A DNA stretch of 64,000 nt from Dryococelus australis. Its lineage: Eukaryota; Arthropoda; Insecta; Phasmatodea; Phasmatidae. A program made the translations under genes and the position numbers. Below the pieces are notes generated by a model. That model ran no database searches. It was not told the origin of the DNA and worked only from the letters and a program-made list of their open reading frames with translations. The stretch is taken from the NCBI GenBank assembly GCA_029891345.1, contig CM057009.1, forward strand, positions 290,418,966-290,482,965, read 5' to 3'. This document shows, piece after piece, positions 27,011-37,420 of this stretch; position 1 is the first letter of the stretch; every line of letters begins with the position of its first letter.

Positions 27011-27960
27011 TACACCTTGTTCACACACTCTTTCTGGAAAGGAGGGAAATTACTACTACCAATTACTTCCTAAAAAAATCGGTTTTGTAACATTTACTAT
27101 AAACTCTTTTATTTTTACAATATTTTCTCAGCGTGGATTCGACAATTCACAATTTCTCCATTTAGATGCACTTCCAGAATACTTAAATTACCCATTTAAT
27201 TTCAACACCTTAGCCATTGAATTTAAAATACGTTTTAAAATTCTATGAAACACTTTCACCACATGTGCTTTCTAAGTACGCGTCTGATGTCGAGAGAGGT
27301 TAATACAGAATGAGAAATTGAAGGACATGGTTGTCGACTTAACAATTTCATATTCACAACAACATTCTAACTTAGTACGTTTCTTTAATAATTGCAATAC
27401 TTTCTGAACATGAAAACACACCTACCACTATTTGCGCTGTAAAAAATAAGAGAAAGCACATCTCTGTTTCGTTCGAAGGGCATGAAGTTAAAATCACAGA
27501 AGAAAATTACCGCTAAGGCAGCTAACGAAATGGAAAGGGCATGCAAATGCATTTGAAGTCGACAGTAATATTTTACTCTCCCTTGAATTCTGGAGTACCT
27601 GAGGAACGGCAAAGAATTTTCTTTTACTATAAAACCATGACAAGCTGAATTTCAATTAACTAGGTCTACAAACTTGCAGAGCTATAAATAAATTTTTTAT
27701 TGTTCCCTGTAGAGAAAGGCTTATGAATGGAGTGCATTTTAAACCTTAATTCCTGGCATCGTAAATTTTTAGAATTTCTGCAGCCTGGTATATTTCTGGG
27801 AAGGATTAAATCCAAGAAAAAAATATATCACCCTTTCATCCATTTCTTATGATGCAACAGACATATAAGAAGATTGAGCGAAAAAAAAATACCTTTATGG
27901 CTTTCTCTTTGCCGTGAAAGAAAACAGTACACTACATATTTTATAAAGTATTCGAATCCA
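27011..27960. other. Gene-free spacer
   Basis: AT-rich, nothing recognised. Confidence 0.5.
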
Positions 27961-27964
27961 TAAC

Positions 27965-28080
27965 CTTCATCCAATGAAAGTCGTGCAGGCATCGATTGTC
28001 GTGCTGGCCTCTCACCATGGTGTACTGGGTTCGACCACGATAAAGGTCTAAGTGACCTGTGATGCTCTCCCATTTTCTCA
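27965..28080 (+). repeat. Degenerate tRNA-derived SINE head
   Basis: The string 'tcgtgctggcctctcaccatgg' is followed by 'tactgggttcgacca', a B-box-like sequence at 28024-28035. The A box upstream is degraded. It is not a real tRNA because the cloverleaf cannot be closed by eye. Confidence 0.4.
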
Positions 28081-28435
28081 ACACATTATGCTACCTCGCT
28101 TTCTAGCCTTTGTATATCATCCTATGGTATAATGTCGGTTGTTAGGAATCGATTTACGCTTATGCGGGTCTCAAATGATCACTGCCGTCAATGCGGTGGC
28201 TACCACACAGTGAACGATTTATTGATTATCATTAAAACGATTTGTTACTGCTGTCGGAACTTGCAGAATGGCATGCAATAAGATTTAATGCTCGAGAATG
28301 TACCGGCCCATCAACTGAAGATGTTTCAATTAATGAGCCCAGTGAAAATAACTTTGTAAATTTTATGTATAGTCCATCCGTGGTTTCTTCAAACTTTTTG
28401 AACCAAACCTTAGAAAAATAACCCTATATATGACA
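28081..28435. other. Gene-free spacer
   Basis: No gene or repeat recognised. Confidence 0.45.
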
Positions 28436-28439
28436 TGTT

Positions 28440-28790
28440 TGGTTTTTCCTAAATGCATCATATATCAAAAGCGTTTTTTATACTTGTTTTTACATAAAAG
28501 TACTTTATTTTTGGTTAAATGTAACTTTTATTTATATTATATATAAATTATATTTGGTTTATATTTAATATGGACAAAACAAGGATAAAATATGTGTGTT
28601 GGTAATGACATATAAGACAGTTCTTCTGCGAAATATTATTACACTGCGTGCGCACGAATGCATTACGTTATTCATGACGTAATTTTCTAGACTTATGTTC
28701 AACTTTGTTTGCGTGAAGCGGAGGAATATTCCTGAAATATAATTTTAGCGGGGTTTCAGAAAAGCTGGAAATAACCGTGAATGGACTACA
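28440..28790 (+). repeat. Family A dispersed repeat
   Basis: Matches the copies at 9215-9590 and 34110-34405 in order: AT-rich left part, 'tgtgtgttggtaatgac', 'gcgcacgaatgc', 'gaagcggaggaatattcc', 'ttttagcggggtttcagaaaagctgg' and 'accgtgaatgg'. Confidence 0.6.
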
Positions 28791-29129
28791 TAAGCGAATT
28801 TTAATCTTAAGCCTTTTGAATAGCGAAACTTTTTTTCTAGATTGTTGAGGATATTTTATGGTTTTGTAACCTGATATCGACAATAACGCGATAAAATACC
28901 AAATCATTAGAAAAATAACATTCACCATATTATTATTTTTCTTAGGTAAATATGAGTAATTTAATGAAAATGTTGGTTCGTATAACTTATAAGAAGTTCT
29001 TTTAACGCAAAGTTCCATTTCAGCTCAACTGTTCGCTGAAATTAGAGGAAAAGCACGTCCCATTCTTAAAAAATCCAACTGTCTTTTTGTCTGTAGTAAG
29101 TCCCGCCTGCCTGCATCGTTTTTCTCCTT

Positions 29130-29295
29130 TTTTTAGCCAAGAAGCGCGGGAGCTGTAAGGGTTACACTGGCACGCGCTACAAGAGCGCCATCGCCTCTAC
29201 GCGCAGGGCTCTGAACTGGCGTGCAGTGTTCTCGTAGTGCTGCGTCTATCTCTGGCACTTTCAGCGGTGATACTATCAGTTTATTGATGGAATAT
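29130..29295 (+). repeat. Dispersed repeat G, copy 1
   Basis: 'gccatcgcctctacgcgcag' plus 'ggctctgaa' and 'gtgttctcgtagt' recur at 36300-36360 with few changes. Both copies continue into 'ttgatggaa'. In this copy a family B element follows directly. Nature unknown. Confidence 0.5.
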
Positions 29296-29301
29296 GTGTA
29301 T

Positions 29302-29721
29302 AGGCTGCTCTCGGTAAACTGAGCACTTTCGAAAGACCTGCTTAAGATCTACTTGTATGCACGTAGTTTATTCTTCCGCCTTATGTGAAATAATCATTGC
29401 CACGGGCCTCACTACTTTATTCACGCACCCGTCAAGTGAAACTGTGAAATTATTAGACAAGTAAATATTTGACAAATCTGCTAATTTTTACACTTCGATG
29501 TATTAAAAATAACAGGAAGCAAAATAAGTAGTTTAAATTATCACATTTGGTTACCTAACACTTTTTATTCGACATTAAGATATGGAACTACTTTCCCTGC
29601 ATTGTTACCAACTTTACTGGACGCATGTCATTCGGCGTGCCCATTAAAATATATGCAGGTAAGCGCAGTGTCTTCATTCTAATGTTGATTTCAAAAGTGA
29701 TCACTTTATTGAGAATAGCCT
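29302..29721 (-). mobile_element. Family B inverted-repeat (MITE-like) element
   Basis: Ends read 'ggctgctctcggtaaactga' on the left and, inverted, 'ggctattctcaataaagtga' on the right. Inside are 'aagtagttccatatctta' and 'aaaaagtgttaggtaacc' (minus strand), shared with copies at 49162-49587 and 55732-56085. It is non-coding and must be moved by a transposase encoded elsewhere. Confidence 0.65.
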
Positions 29722-30910
29722 TTAGTTAAGTTCAATACGGGTTCCTATCCTAGTTTGACTGGTGTCCGGCTAGTTTGTTTTAAGACACGGCAATATGAAA
29801 AAGCCGTTTTTAACTATAAGGAGGGTTACAAAATAATACTTACAGCATGCGTGGTAACTTTAAAGTAGGCTACCAGTCATTCCTCGGTTGGGGTATGATG
29901 TCTTTTCATATGTTAACCTAATTATTGGGGAAGCGTTTGAAAGCTTCGTCAAAAAAAAAAAAAAAAAAAACTAGGATTTCAAACACTCTTCACCGCAGTA
30001 CAAATGCGTCAGGCGGAATCCTTAACTTATGGCAATTTCGAGTTTAACATTTATGTCAAAAGATAAAATTGATACACGGATGAACCGCATAGCAAGTTCG
30101 TAAGAATTGTTCTTCACGACAATCCAACAACGTATTTATTTTGAGCTCTATGATAACGTATTAATTTTATTCAATTTTGAGATTTTTAGGAAAAATATTC
30201 ATGTATTTAAAATTTCTATTGATCGTCTAATTAAATTTTGAAAAGTAATTATAGAATAATCTCAGACTATTATTTCATATCGCAATGAAAAAGGAAGTCG
30301 TATGATAAAAACATAGTTTATAAACTTAGACTCTTTATCGCCCTTAATAAAATGTATTACTTTATCCCGTATATACGGTATTGTGTTTGCAAGTTCTGGT
30401 TTTATAAGCATTACTTTTGGTTACTCAGAAGAATTTCGTTTCAGTAAAAATCGAAGGCGCCGCACGCCTTTTTGGACACGCAATGGGACGTGTATCCGAT
30501 ACGGGAGAAACAATACGAACCAGAGAAATGGGGATAGAGAGAAAGACCGATAAATCTTATTGCAGAGAGAGTAGCGTAGCTGTTGATGGTCTGTGCTGAG
30601 CTCAAATAAAATTTTTTTGGCTTGGGGCGAATCCTCTTAAAGTTCCGCTCCTAAAAATGCCTGGCGTGTAGCAGTCTGATAAAATGAATGACGATTGTTA
30701 TACCTGCAACGGTATGAGAGCCCCTTTACTCTCAGAAGTTGTGAAGTTCTCCTTCAAAAGAAGATTTATTAACGCGTGCCCTTGCCATATTTTACGATAA
30801 TTTTCCATTTCGTTTTCTGAAAAATATTTATGTAAGAACCACATAAATGTAAATATTTGTAGTGAAATTATTATAGTTTTCAAAATATAACACCGAAAGT
30901 TCAAAAATTT
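29722..30910. other. Gene-free spacer
   Basis: A 19-base A run lies at about 29952-29970. No gene recognised. Confidence 0.5.
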
Positions 30911-30913
30911 AGG

Positions 30914-31396
30914 AATATAGGAGCCCAAGTTTCTATGCTCCTAATCAACTTTCCCAACTATATCGCATGCCATGTTATCAACATAATATGCATATCATAT
31001 TAAATAAGTATAAAGAAAATTTAATAATCGGTACTCGGCTACTGGCATTCTTAATCTATTAAAAATATATATTGATCTTTTATGCCAACACATTTTATTC
31101 GCCCGGAAGAAAAAAATATATATATACACACAAACACACACACACACATATATGTGTGTATATTATATATATATTCGTTTCTCTTGGACGAATAAATATG
31201 TTGGCAAAAATATGAATACCTATTTAAAAATAATATTCAGGATACCAGTACCCGAGTACCCAATGTTAAATATCTTTGATATTTAATTAAAATGCTGTGT
31301 ATATGATATAGACATATATAGACATATGATATAGACATGACATATGATTTAGTTGGCAAAGTTAATTAGGAGCATAGAAAATTGGGTTCCAATGTG
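30914..31396. mobile_element. Near-complete palindromic element (~480 bp)
   Basis: The left arm begins 'ggagcccaagtttctatgct' and the right arm, inverted, 'ggaacccaattttctatgct'. The match continues through 'cctaat(c/t)aactttgccaacta' and, after a variable part, 'gggtactcgg(c/g)tactgg' and 'tgccaacatatttattcg'. The centre near 31150 is a CA/TA microsatellite. The structure would fold into one long hairpin. It has no reading frame. It could be a MITE or a recent inverted duplication; no second copy is in the window. Confidence 0.65.
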
Positions 31397-31399
31397 ACC

Positions 31400-32110
31400 C
31401 TTTGAGCTCACCCACTGGAACACAATTGCACCAATACCCACTCATTTCATCCTTTCTTTTAAACCTATAACGAACAGGCCAAAAAGAGAACCAAAAACTA
31501 AACAAAATTCATCATTAGAAGAGTAAACTTTTTTGTGGAAAAATCCAAATACTAGAAATGCATTTGTTCAAACAAAGCTGGGATAAGGATTCTATTCTAC
31601 TGGTTAACACTCGCTTTACAAATTTAATATATATTTTATTGAGCCATCTCAACATAGGCATATAAAAAGCAAATATTTGAACAACAGAAAATTATATTTG
31701 ACTCCAAAAATGAATATTGTTTTCTTGAAACACTCTGTAACATCAGAAAAATATATTTTGTTTATTTTGACTTTATTTAGACATATTAAAAAAAAAAAGC
31801 AGCAACAAAATATTTGAGTTGTATTAACTCCACTTACACATACTTGGCAATGCAATATCAACGATATCACTTGCAGTTCAAATTCTTTTTACTCATTATA
31901 AAACAACAATGTTTACACCGAACCATAAAATCTACCGATCTATTCCAGGTTCCTGGTCAACCAGTTTGGCATTTACAACTGGCCTTAAAAACACCTATTA
32001 TATCTCTTAAAATCCAAGTACCAAAAATTACTACAATAATATCACAATGTTCCAATACAAATATTTATAGTGCTCATACACAAAATATACAGATATAGAG
32101 AAACGCCTCA
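31400..32110. other. AT-rich spacer with minus-strand poly(A) signal
   Basis: On the minus strand 'aataaagtc' lies near 31765-31780, downstream of the unexplained minus-strand segment 32119-33250 and possibly its polyadenylation signal. Nothing else recognised. Confidence 0.3.
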
Positions 32111-32118
32111 AATACATA

Positions 32119-33250
32119 TTATAATGCCTTTAGCACACCAAAATGCAGCGGCGAATAAACAGTCTCAAGATCTCCAAAAACTAAATTGGTATGATCTCCA
32201 TCCCTTTCCGAAAGTACTCTCTTGAACAGGGACCTTGCCAGATACACAATTTCACAATCAGCAATATCAACCAGTGAGAAAAAGGCCCGAGGATATTCTC
32301 CCCGCGATAACCACACTGTGGTACGAATTGCCTCTTCCCACTCCACTCAAACACACACTCGCACACACACAAGGTCCTAATCTAAGGATTAGCCCATAAA
32401 CCATTCCTACTCACTCTGCTAGTGTTCCCTTGCCAACCCTCAAACAGCCTGCACTTTTGCCTGATCAGTAAAAGTACTAACACCCCGTATGAACTGAACC
32501 AGAACACTTCTTCCAGGCCTGCATGAGTTAAGGGAACCCTAAATATACAACAAGCCCCATTGCCTCGTGTCCATGTTTTCCTCACAACCGGCTTACTCCC
32601 GGATTTTGAAAACCTACTGGTCACTTCTGTTTCACCGGCTTTACCTCCCGGACTCCAGAACATGCACCAGCGACACGACTGCTGGCACCCGACACACACT
32701 GTTCCCGAACAATCTACTTCTCGATACTTCAAGAGGCTTTCCCGGACCATCAATTTCCTCGAACTCTAATTCTGTCCCATTCAACTCTTCGCAACACCAG
32801 ACTCGATTACTGTGCACCTCCGACGATAAATCCTCATCGGCCATGCGAGTAAAAATTCTATGTTCCACTTCAGAACTACTCGTCCTGAGACTAAGTCTTC
32901 AATAAGCATCACTTGCAGAAACTTGTACCGGACTGGCTTTTCGCAAAAAAAATCCTAAGTTCAACTCCTGAACCACTTGTTCAGAAACAAAGTCTTTTCT
33001 TCGCATCACTCGCAAAAACTAAGTCCAACACGAAACCCTAGCCGAATTTTTATAAGTGCCACTATCACACGACTCGTCCAACGACTAAGTCCACTACAGC
33101 ACTAATAGTCCAGAATATAAGTTCTTTTCTACTGCGAAGATGATAAGTCCGAAGCCAATAATTAACTGCTGCTCATACGCCGAAGAAGACTTCTTCTTGA
33201 CCAAGGAGGACTCCAACAAATTATTGACTTTTCGGTGCCATATTTTGAAA
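32119..33250 (-). other. Transcript-like minus-strand segment with degenerate tandem units, unrecognised
   Basis: Less AT-rich than its surroundings. On the minus strand 32830-33150 is built from degenerate units starting 'gacttagt', each followed by variants of 'ggacgagt', 'gttctgaagtggaac' and 'atttttgcg'. This continues into an open frame from 32868 (MADEDLSSEVHSN, then acidic ELEFEEIDGPGKP) that stops at 32641. A donor-like 'gggaggtaaag' lies just before that stop. A second frame at 32119-32346 reads EYPRAFFSLVDIADCEIVYL. No family was recognised. It may be the remains of a host transcript or the leader and 5' gene of an unknown retroelement. Confidence 0.3.
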
Positions 33251-33467
33251 AATATAATCATTTGACTAAAAATATCTACTTTTATGCGCTCCTTTTATAA
33301 ATATCTTCCAGACAATTAAATAAAGGCGTCCATCTACCTGTCACGCGAACTGAGTTGCAGCGTGTTTGTAGTACACGTTTATAAAACTAACTATTTCGCG
33401 TGTGCACAATTTGTATGCACACGAAAATGATTAACACCTCACACTAGGGCGGAACACAACTGCCAAC

Positions 33468-33665
33468 AGGTGGGCCTGAAAGGTGTCGTGTGTGCGGAGC
33501 CCATCCCGGACGTGCAGACACTGGAACAACGCATTCATGCTGCCTGTGCAGCCATTCGGATGAAGGATGGCACATTTGATCGTGTGTGGCGGTCGCTGCT
33601 TAGTTGCATGCTTAGTTGCCCACAGGTACCACTTCGGACATCTCATCTAACGGTGACCTCATGAC
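33468..33665 (+). pseudogene. Mariner/Tc-type transposase C-terminal remnant
   Basis: The frame reads VCAEPIPDVQTLEQRIHAAC followed by AAIRMKDGTFDRVWRSLL. This fits the C-terminal segment that follows the last catalytic acid in mariner/Tc3-type transposases: 'v(Y)-x-x-P-i-x-(D/T)-x-x-x-L-x-x-R-I', a variable helix, then '(F)-x-(R)-V-(W/R)'. Upstream DDE blocks are not recognisable, so only the tail survives. Confidence 0.55.
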
Positions 33666-33669
33666 AGCA

Positions 33670-34105
33670 TGTCTGCATTGTACTGCACAGGAATGAAGAA
33701 TTAATACATGGTTTATAGCTTTGAAACCATGCATCTACGGACCTATGTCCATATGACCTTTTTTTTTTTGCCCCTAAACTTCGCAGTGAGAGTCTGCTGC
33801 AGTTTGTCGCCATTGATCAAAATCATCCCTTATAAAATACAAGAAAGTGGCATCGTTTTCATTAAAAAATGGTTGTTGCATACACATAAAGTTTGGGTGG
33901 GCCAATGTTGGCCCAACAGAAAAAATACACACCTTTTACCAACAGTATGTTTACAAATGTGTTACCAACCATCAACCGACCTTTTAAAATAAAATAAAAA
34001 TACACTGGCAATAGGTAATGGCATTTTATGACTTAGTGGCAATGATTAATTTTCCATGTATCACAAACGTTTTATACTTCTGTTGATATAATAGCATCTT
34101 AATTT
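33670..34105. other. Gene-free spacer
   Basis: No gene recognised. A T run occurs at 33761-33771. Confidence 0.45.
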
Positions 34106-34109
34106 TAAT

Positions 34110-34405
34110 TAAATTAAAGTTTAAATATATTTTATTTATATATTACAATATTTCATTTATAATAAATATGAATAAAATCAGAACGAGAACATGTGTGTTG
34201 GTAGCGCTTAGAAAGACATAGTTCCCATGCAAAGTGTCATAACAACTAAGTGCGCACGAACTCGGTGCGTTGTCGTGTGGTGCGATTTTTTTTGACTTGG
34301 TTAACCTTAGTTTCCACGAGGCGGAGGAATATCCTGGAAGCAGAACTTTAGCAGGGCTTCAGAAAGTTGTGAAGTAACCGTGAATGGAATCCTGTAGTGA
34401 AAGTC
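34110..34405 (+). repeat. Family A dispersed repeat
   Basis: 'atatttcatttataataaat' followed by 'tgtgtgttggta', 'gcgcacgaactcggtgcg', 'gaggcggaggaatatcctgg', 'actttagcagggcttcagaa' and 'accgtgaatgg'. It is the closest in sequence to the copy at 9215-9590. Confidence 0.6.
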
Positions 34406-34594
34406 AAACCCGCACCAGAGCAATGTCTGCAGCATTCTTCTGATACACCTTCAACTTCTCGGGCGAGCAACGTGCTTGCGTAACTTTAGCGGAGGAATAC
34501 ATTCGCTCCTGGTTAGCTTCCCGCTGCACGTAAACGTTTTTCGAAACGTTGCAAACAGCTGCGAAAAATGTTATGCTTGCAGAATGTGTTGCTA

Positions 34595-35305
34595 GCTGGG
34601 CTCACAACCACCCGTCGCACCCTTTAATCGCCCATCCGTCAGTCAGTCAGTCATCCGTCTGTTTCTTCGTCCGTCAGTTGAAAGCGACTCACAAGAATCC
34701 GCCGTCCGTAGATCCTTCTGTCCTGCAAAATATCAGCGTGACAACTTAATATCGCTATCTTTCTTTTGTAGAAGGTATATTTTGGTTGGAAATACATTTG
34801 CAAGAGAGAAACATTTTGTGGAAATAATTTTTTTTACATAATAAAAATTTATACTAAATTACTGTTAACGTTTTAAATTCCTGAATTTACCACCAAGATA
34901 AATAAACACATATCCACCGCCTTGCATTTCATTTCAAAGTGCGTATTCACATGTATGGGATGTCGTCAGAAAGCAGGAGCCACGGTGGCTGAGTGGATAG
35001 CCTGCGCGCCTCCCACCAAGGTGAACAGGGTTCAATCCCCGGCCGTGTCGCCGGATTTTGCTCCATGCTCACCTCAATCACACTCATAGGCTCTCATGAC
35101 CTCGCTGTTAAAAGCCGCTCAAATCTCTTCACTCACTCCTTCGTCAGAAGGCGGTGGCCCATCCGTCCGTCTGTCGAAAGTTAAAGTTTGAGATAAATTT
35201 GCCGGATCGACGGATAGAAGAAAAAAAAAAGTTATCCTCCGATTGGTTAAAGATCACGTGACCGCCTGACGGACGGGCGACTGACGGATGGTTGTGAGTC
35301 CAGCT
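34595..35305. mobile_element. CCGTC-rich inverted-repeat DNA transposon carrying a nested SINE
   Basis: The left end reads 'gctgggctcacaaccacccg' and the right end, inverted, 'gctggactcacaaccatccg', both followed by multiple 'cgtccgtc'/'ccgtcagt' subterminal motifs. A second pair of such motif clusters lies at 35155-35230. The body has no transposase frame. A family 1 SINE sits inside at 34977-35140, so the transposon inserted first. A relative with different outer bases is at 54813-55468. Superfamily not assigned. Confidence 0.6.
34977..35140 (+). repeat. tRNA-derived SINE, family 1 (nested)
   Basis: Starts 'gagccacggtggctgagtgg' (A-box-like), then 'gcctcccaccaagg', 'gggttcaatccccggcc' (B box) and the shortened body ending 'aaatctcttcactcactcc'. 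The middle part of the family body ('gatctcccg...') is missing in this copy. Confidence 0.7.
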
Positions 35306-35485
35306 TTACTTTTTGGTAATGGATCTTCAGCATCTTCGTAAAACTGCTTAAGCCTCGGTTTCATTTGAAGTGACCTCCTGACGGATGGGCGACTGACGGA
35401 TGGTTGTGAGTCCAGCTTTACTATTTGGTAATGGAACTTCATCATCTTCGTAAAACTGCTTAAGCCTCGGTTTCATTTGAAGTGA
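35262..35485 (+). repeat. 112 bp tandem duplication at the end of the CCGTC-rich transposon
   Basis: Two direct copies with 112 bp period, the first starting 'ccgcctgacggacgggcgac' and the second 'cctcctgacggatgggcgac'. Each contains the transposon's right end and then 'ggtaatgga(t/a)cttca(g/t)catcttcg'. A third unit begins at 35486 but stops after 5-6 bases. The duplication therefore joined transposon end and flank. Confidence 0.75.
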
Positions 35486-35734
35486 CCGCCTCGAAGAACG
35501 TGCAACGCACCCTCGCCAAATTGTAAATACCAAGGAAGCATACAGCAGTTTTTTTGGCAAGGTTCTGTTTACCTCAGCACGTGTGCTCAGTGTGAAGTTT
35601 GACGTCCAGCTGTGAGTAGCGCTAGAAATGAACGCAATTTTTCAACTGGACGCACAGGCACAAACTACGATGTAAAAAATATTTGTAGTTATTTTGTTGA
35701 AGTTGTTTGATGCGGTGGTAAATCACTGTCAACG

Positions 35735-35890
35735 AGCGAGATGATGAAATAACACACTGGACTCGTACTCGTGTAGGAGCGAGGTACGATTTCTGGTTCG
35801 GCGATTCTGATTTCGGTTCTTCCACGGTGTTCCGAAATCACTTAAGGCAAATGCTGAGGTGGTTTCTTACCACATACTGTGGCAATTTTC
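35735..35890 (+). repeat. tRNA-derived SINE, family 2
   Basis: 'aacgagcgagatgatgaaat' and 'aacacactggactcgtactc' form the tRNA-like head, with a degraded B box near 35780-35800. The body 'ttccgaaatcacttaaggca' plus 'aatgctgaggtggtttctt' resembles the family 2 body at 55570-55728. Confidence 0.55.
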
Positions 35891-36089
35891 TTCCCCGATA
35901 CTGCTTGTCTGAGCCATTTATTCCGTATCTAATATCTCTGCTGTCATGGGGACGTCAAGGGACCCACCTGCCTCGAGCCAATGAATAGGCAAGTGTGTAG
36001 CTTATACATTCCCTGGTTGGCTGCGCAAGCCTCCGGAATGGGTCTTTTGTCTGACTGCTGCTGCGTGCACGAAAGTTTTCCTACTGATT

Positions 36090-36235
36090 GGCGAGCAAGA
36101 TACCAGGCGCTGTTTGGCGAATGGCGTTGCAACATTTTACTGATCAGGGCGCCATTTTGCTGGCGTGTGCGGCTGGAGTTCTGTATACGGGCGGCTGTTC
36201 CACTTCTGTATTCTCAAGTATTTTGTGTTTGAGCT
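36090..36235 (+). repeat. Dispersed repeat H, copy 1
   Basis: 'ggcgctgtttggcgaatggc', 'cggctggagttctg', 'gctgttccacttctgtattc' and 'aagtattttgtgt' recur with changes at 54685-54800. Repeat G copy 2 follows within 10 bp, so G and H may be parts of one larger element. Nature unknown. Confidence 0.45.
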
Positions 36236-36239
36236 GTTT

Positions 36240-36410
36240 CATGCGTTCGAAGCCCAGAAGCAAGGGAGCAATAAGTACGAGGTTGCCACACACATCAAAT
36301 GAGCCATCGCCGCTACGCGCAGGGCTCTGAAACAGCGTGAAGTGTTCTCGTCGTCTTGCGTGTGCCTATGAAACTTTAAGCGATGGTCCCATTATTTCAT
36401 TGATGGAAAG
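36240..36410 (+). repeat. Dispersed repeat G, copy 2
   Basis: Contains 'gccatcgccgctacgcgcag', 'ggctctgaaacagcgtgaag' and 'tgttctcgtcgt', matching 29130-29295. Confidence 0.5.
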
Positions 36411-36741
36411 TCTGTAGGAAAGTTCAGTGTTAATTCGCAGAGTTATTTTTACGTATCTTACCCAAATATTTTGAGTTGCAGCACTTCGAGAAAGCTTTAT
36501 ATATATATATATAGAGCTATGTTGGAATGCTTTAAAATTGTGTTTATATCGTGTGTGATGTCTTGACGGTAATCCACAGGTATAGTCTGAAGTGTGTTTT
36601 TTTTCTTCGTAAATCAGCATATTGCGTGGACGTTTAATACTTACGTTTAATAAAATCTGTATTTCAAACACAAAACACACTATAACGAAGTTCAAGCATA
36701 TGAGATTCTCTCTCATAAGCCACAACTACCAAAACATCCAT

Positions 36742-36866
36742 ATGGAGCCATGCCAAACCTTTCAGATCGGGAGGGAAATACTAATGGATCTGATACGTCA
36801 CTATCCAGTCATTTATAAAGACAAAAATACCTGCTTTGAAAATGCAAAAGCCAACAAACAAAGCAG
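36742..36866 (+). CDS. Possible MADF-type DNA-binding exon
   Basis: From the ATG at 36742 the frame reads EILMDLIRHYPVIYKDKNT and ends in a lysine-rich stretch just before a donor-like 'cag|gttagt' at 36864-36872. The pattern (hydrophobic-L-I-x-x-x-x-x-P-hydrophobic-hydrophobic-Y, then 'Y-K-(D/N)') fits the first helices of MADF domains, which bind DNA in insect transcription regulators and some PIF/Harbinger accessory proteins. The open frame in fact continues to 36996 without the expected aromatic third helix. That would make sense if an intron begins at 36867. No later exon was found. Assignment is weak. Confidence 0.3.
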
Positions 36867-37214
36867 GTTAGTGGATAATTTTGGGAATTATACGTTTGCT
36901 TTGTGGAATCCTACAGAAAAAGACTTGAGGGTTGTTTCAAAGAACTGTCTTAATGTGAAAAACAAATACTGTCTGAAATTAAATATGATTTTATGAAATA
37001 GTAATATAATCTTCCTTCTCTCTTCTCTCTTCAATTGCATACTATATGACGTCTTCTATAAAATTTTTAAAAATGCATTTTATCATATAACGTTAGCATT
37101 GTCTTGGTCTATATAGTCCAATTACAGAAACAATAACATATTGTTAATTTTAGAACATTCTGGACGAATGTTTTAGCCAGCGCATACTGAAAAAAAAATA
37201 CTTTGGGGCTGCTA

Positions 37215-37420
37215 GAAAATGATTTGTAAGTATACACAGAGCCAAATTCTATTGTAGTGAACACGAAATATTTTTATTGTCACCACGAAACACGTGTGCT
37301 GTCTAGAAATTAATTTTGTTGGGGCTACAAAATATTTTGTGCTCACCACAAAATTATTTGGCTGTGTGTTACCAACAAAAGATTCTGTAGCAGCCACAAA
37401 GCATTTTGTCCAGTACACTG
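37215..37420 (-). repeat. Degenerate short-period array with palindromic cores
   Basis: On the minus strand, units of about 20-28 bp each start 'ttttgt(g/t)g' and end in 'acaaaa(t)a'; neighbouring units form 'acaaaatattttgt'-type palindromes. About six units are visible. The open frame across it is a by-product (repeated FV motifs). Confidence 0.45.

Noticed and set aside
28668-29018. 116-residue minus-strand frame
   Set aside because: Its C-terminal third lies on the antisense of a family A repeat; the remainder is AT-rich chance sequence.
31117-31170. CA/TA microsatellite
   Set aside because: Ordinary microsatellite on its own; reported only as the centre of the palindrome.
35262-35485. 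Short direct repeats considered as a CRISPR-like array
   Set aside because: Only two 112 bp units in a eukaryotic context, containing a transposon end; no repeat-spacer architecture.
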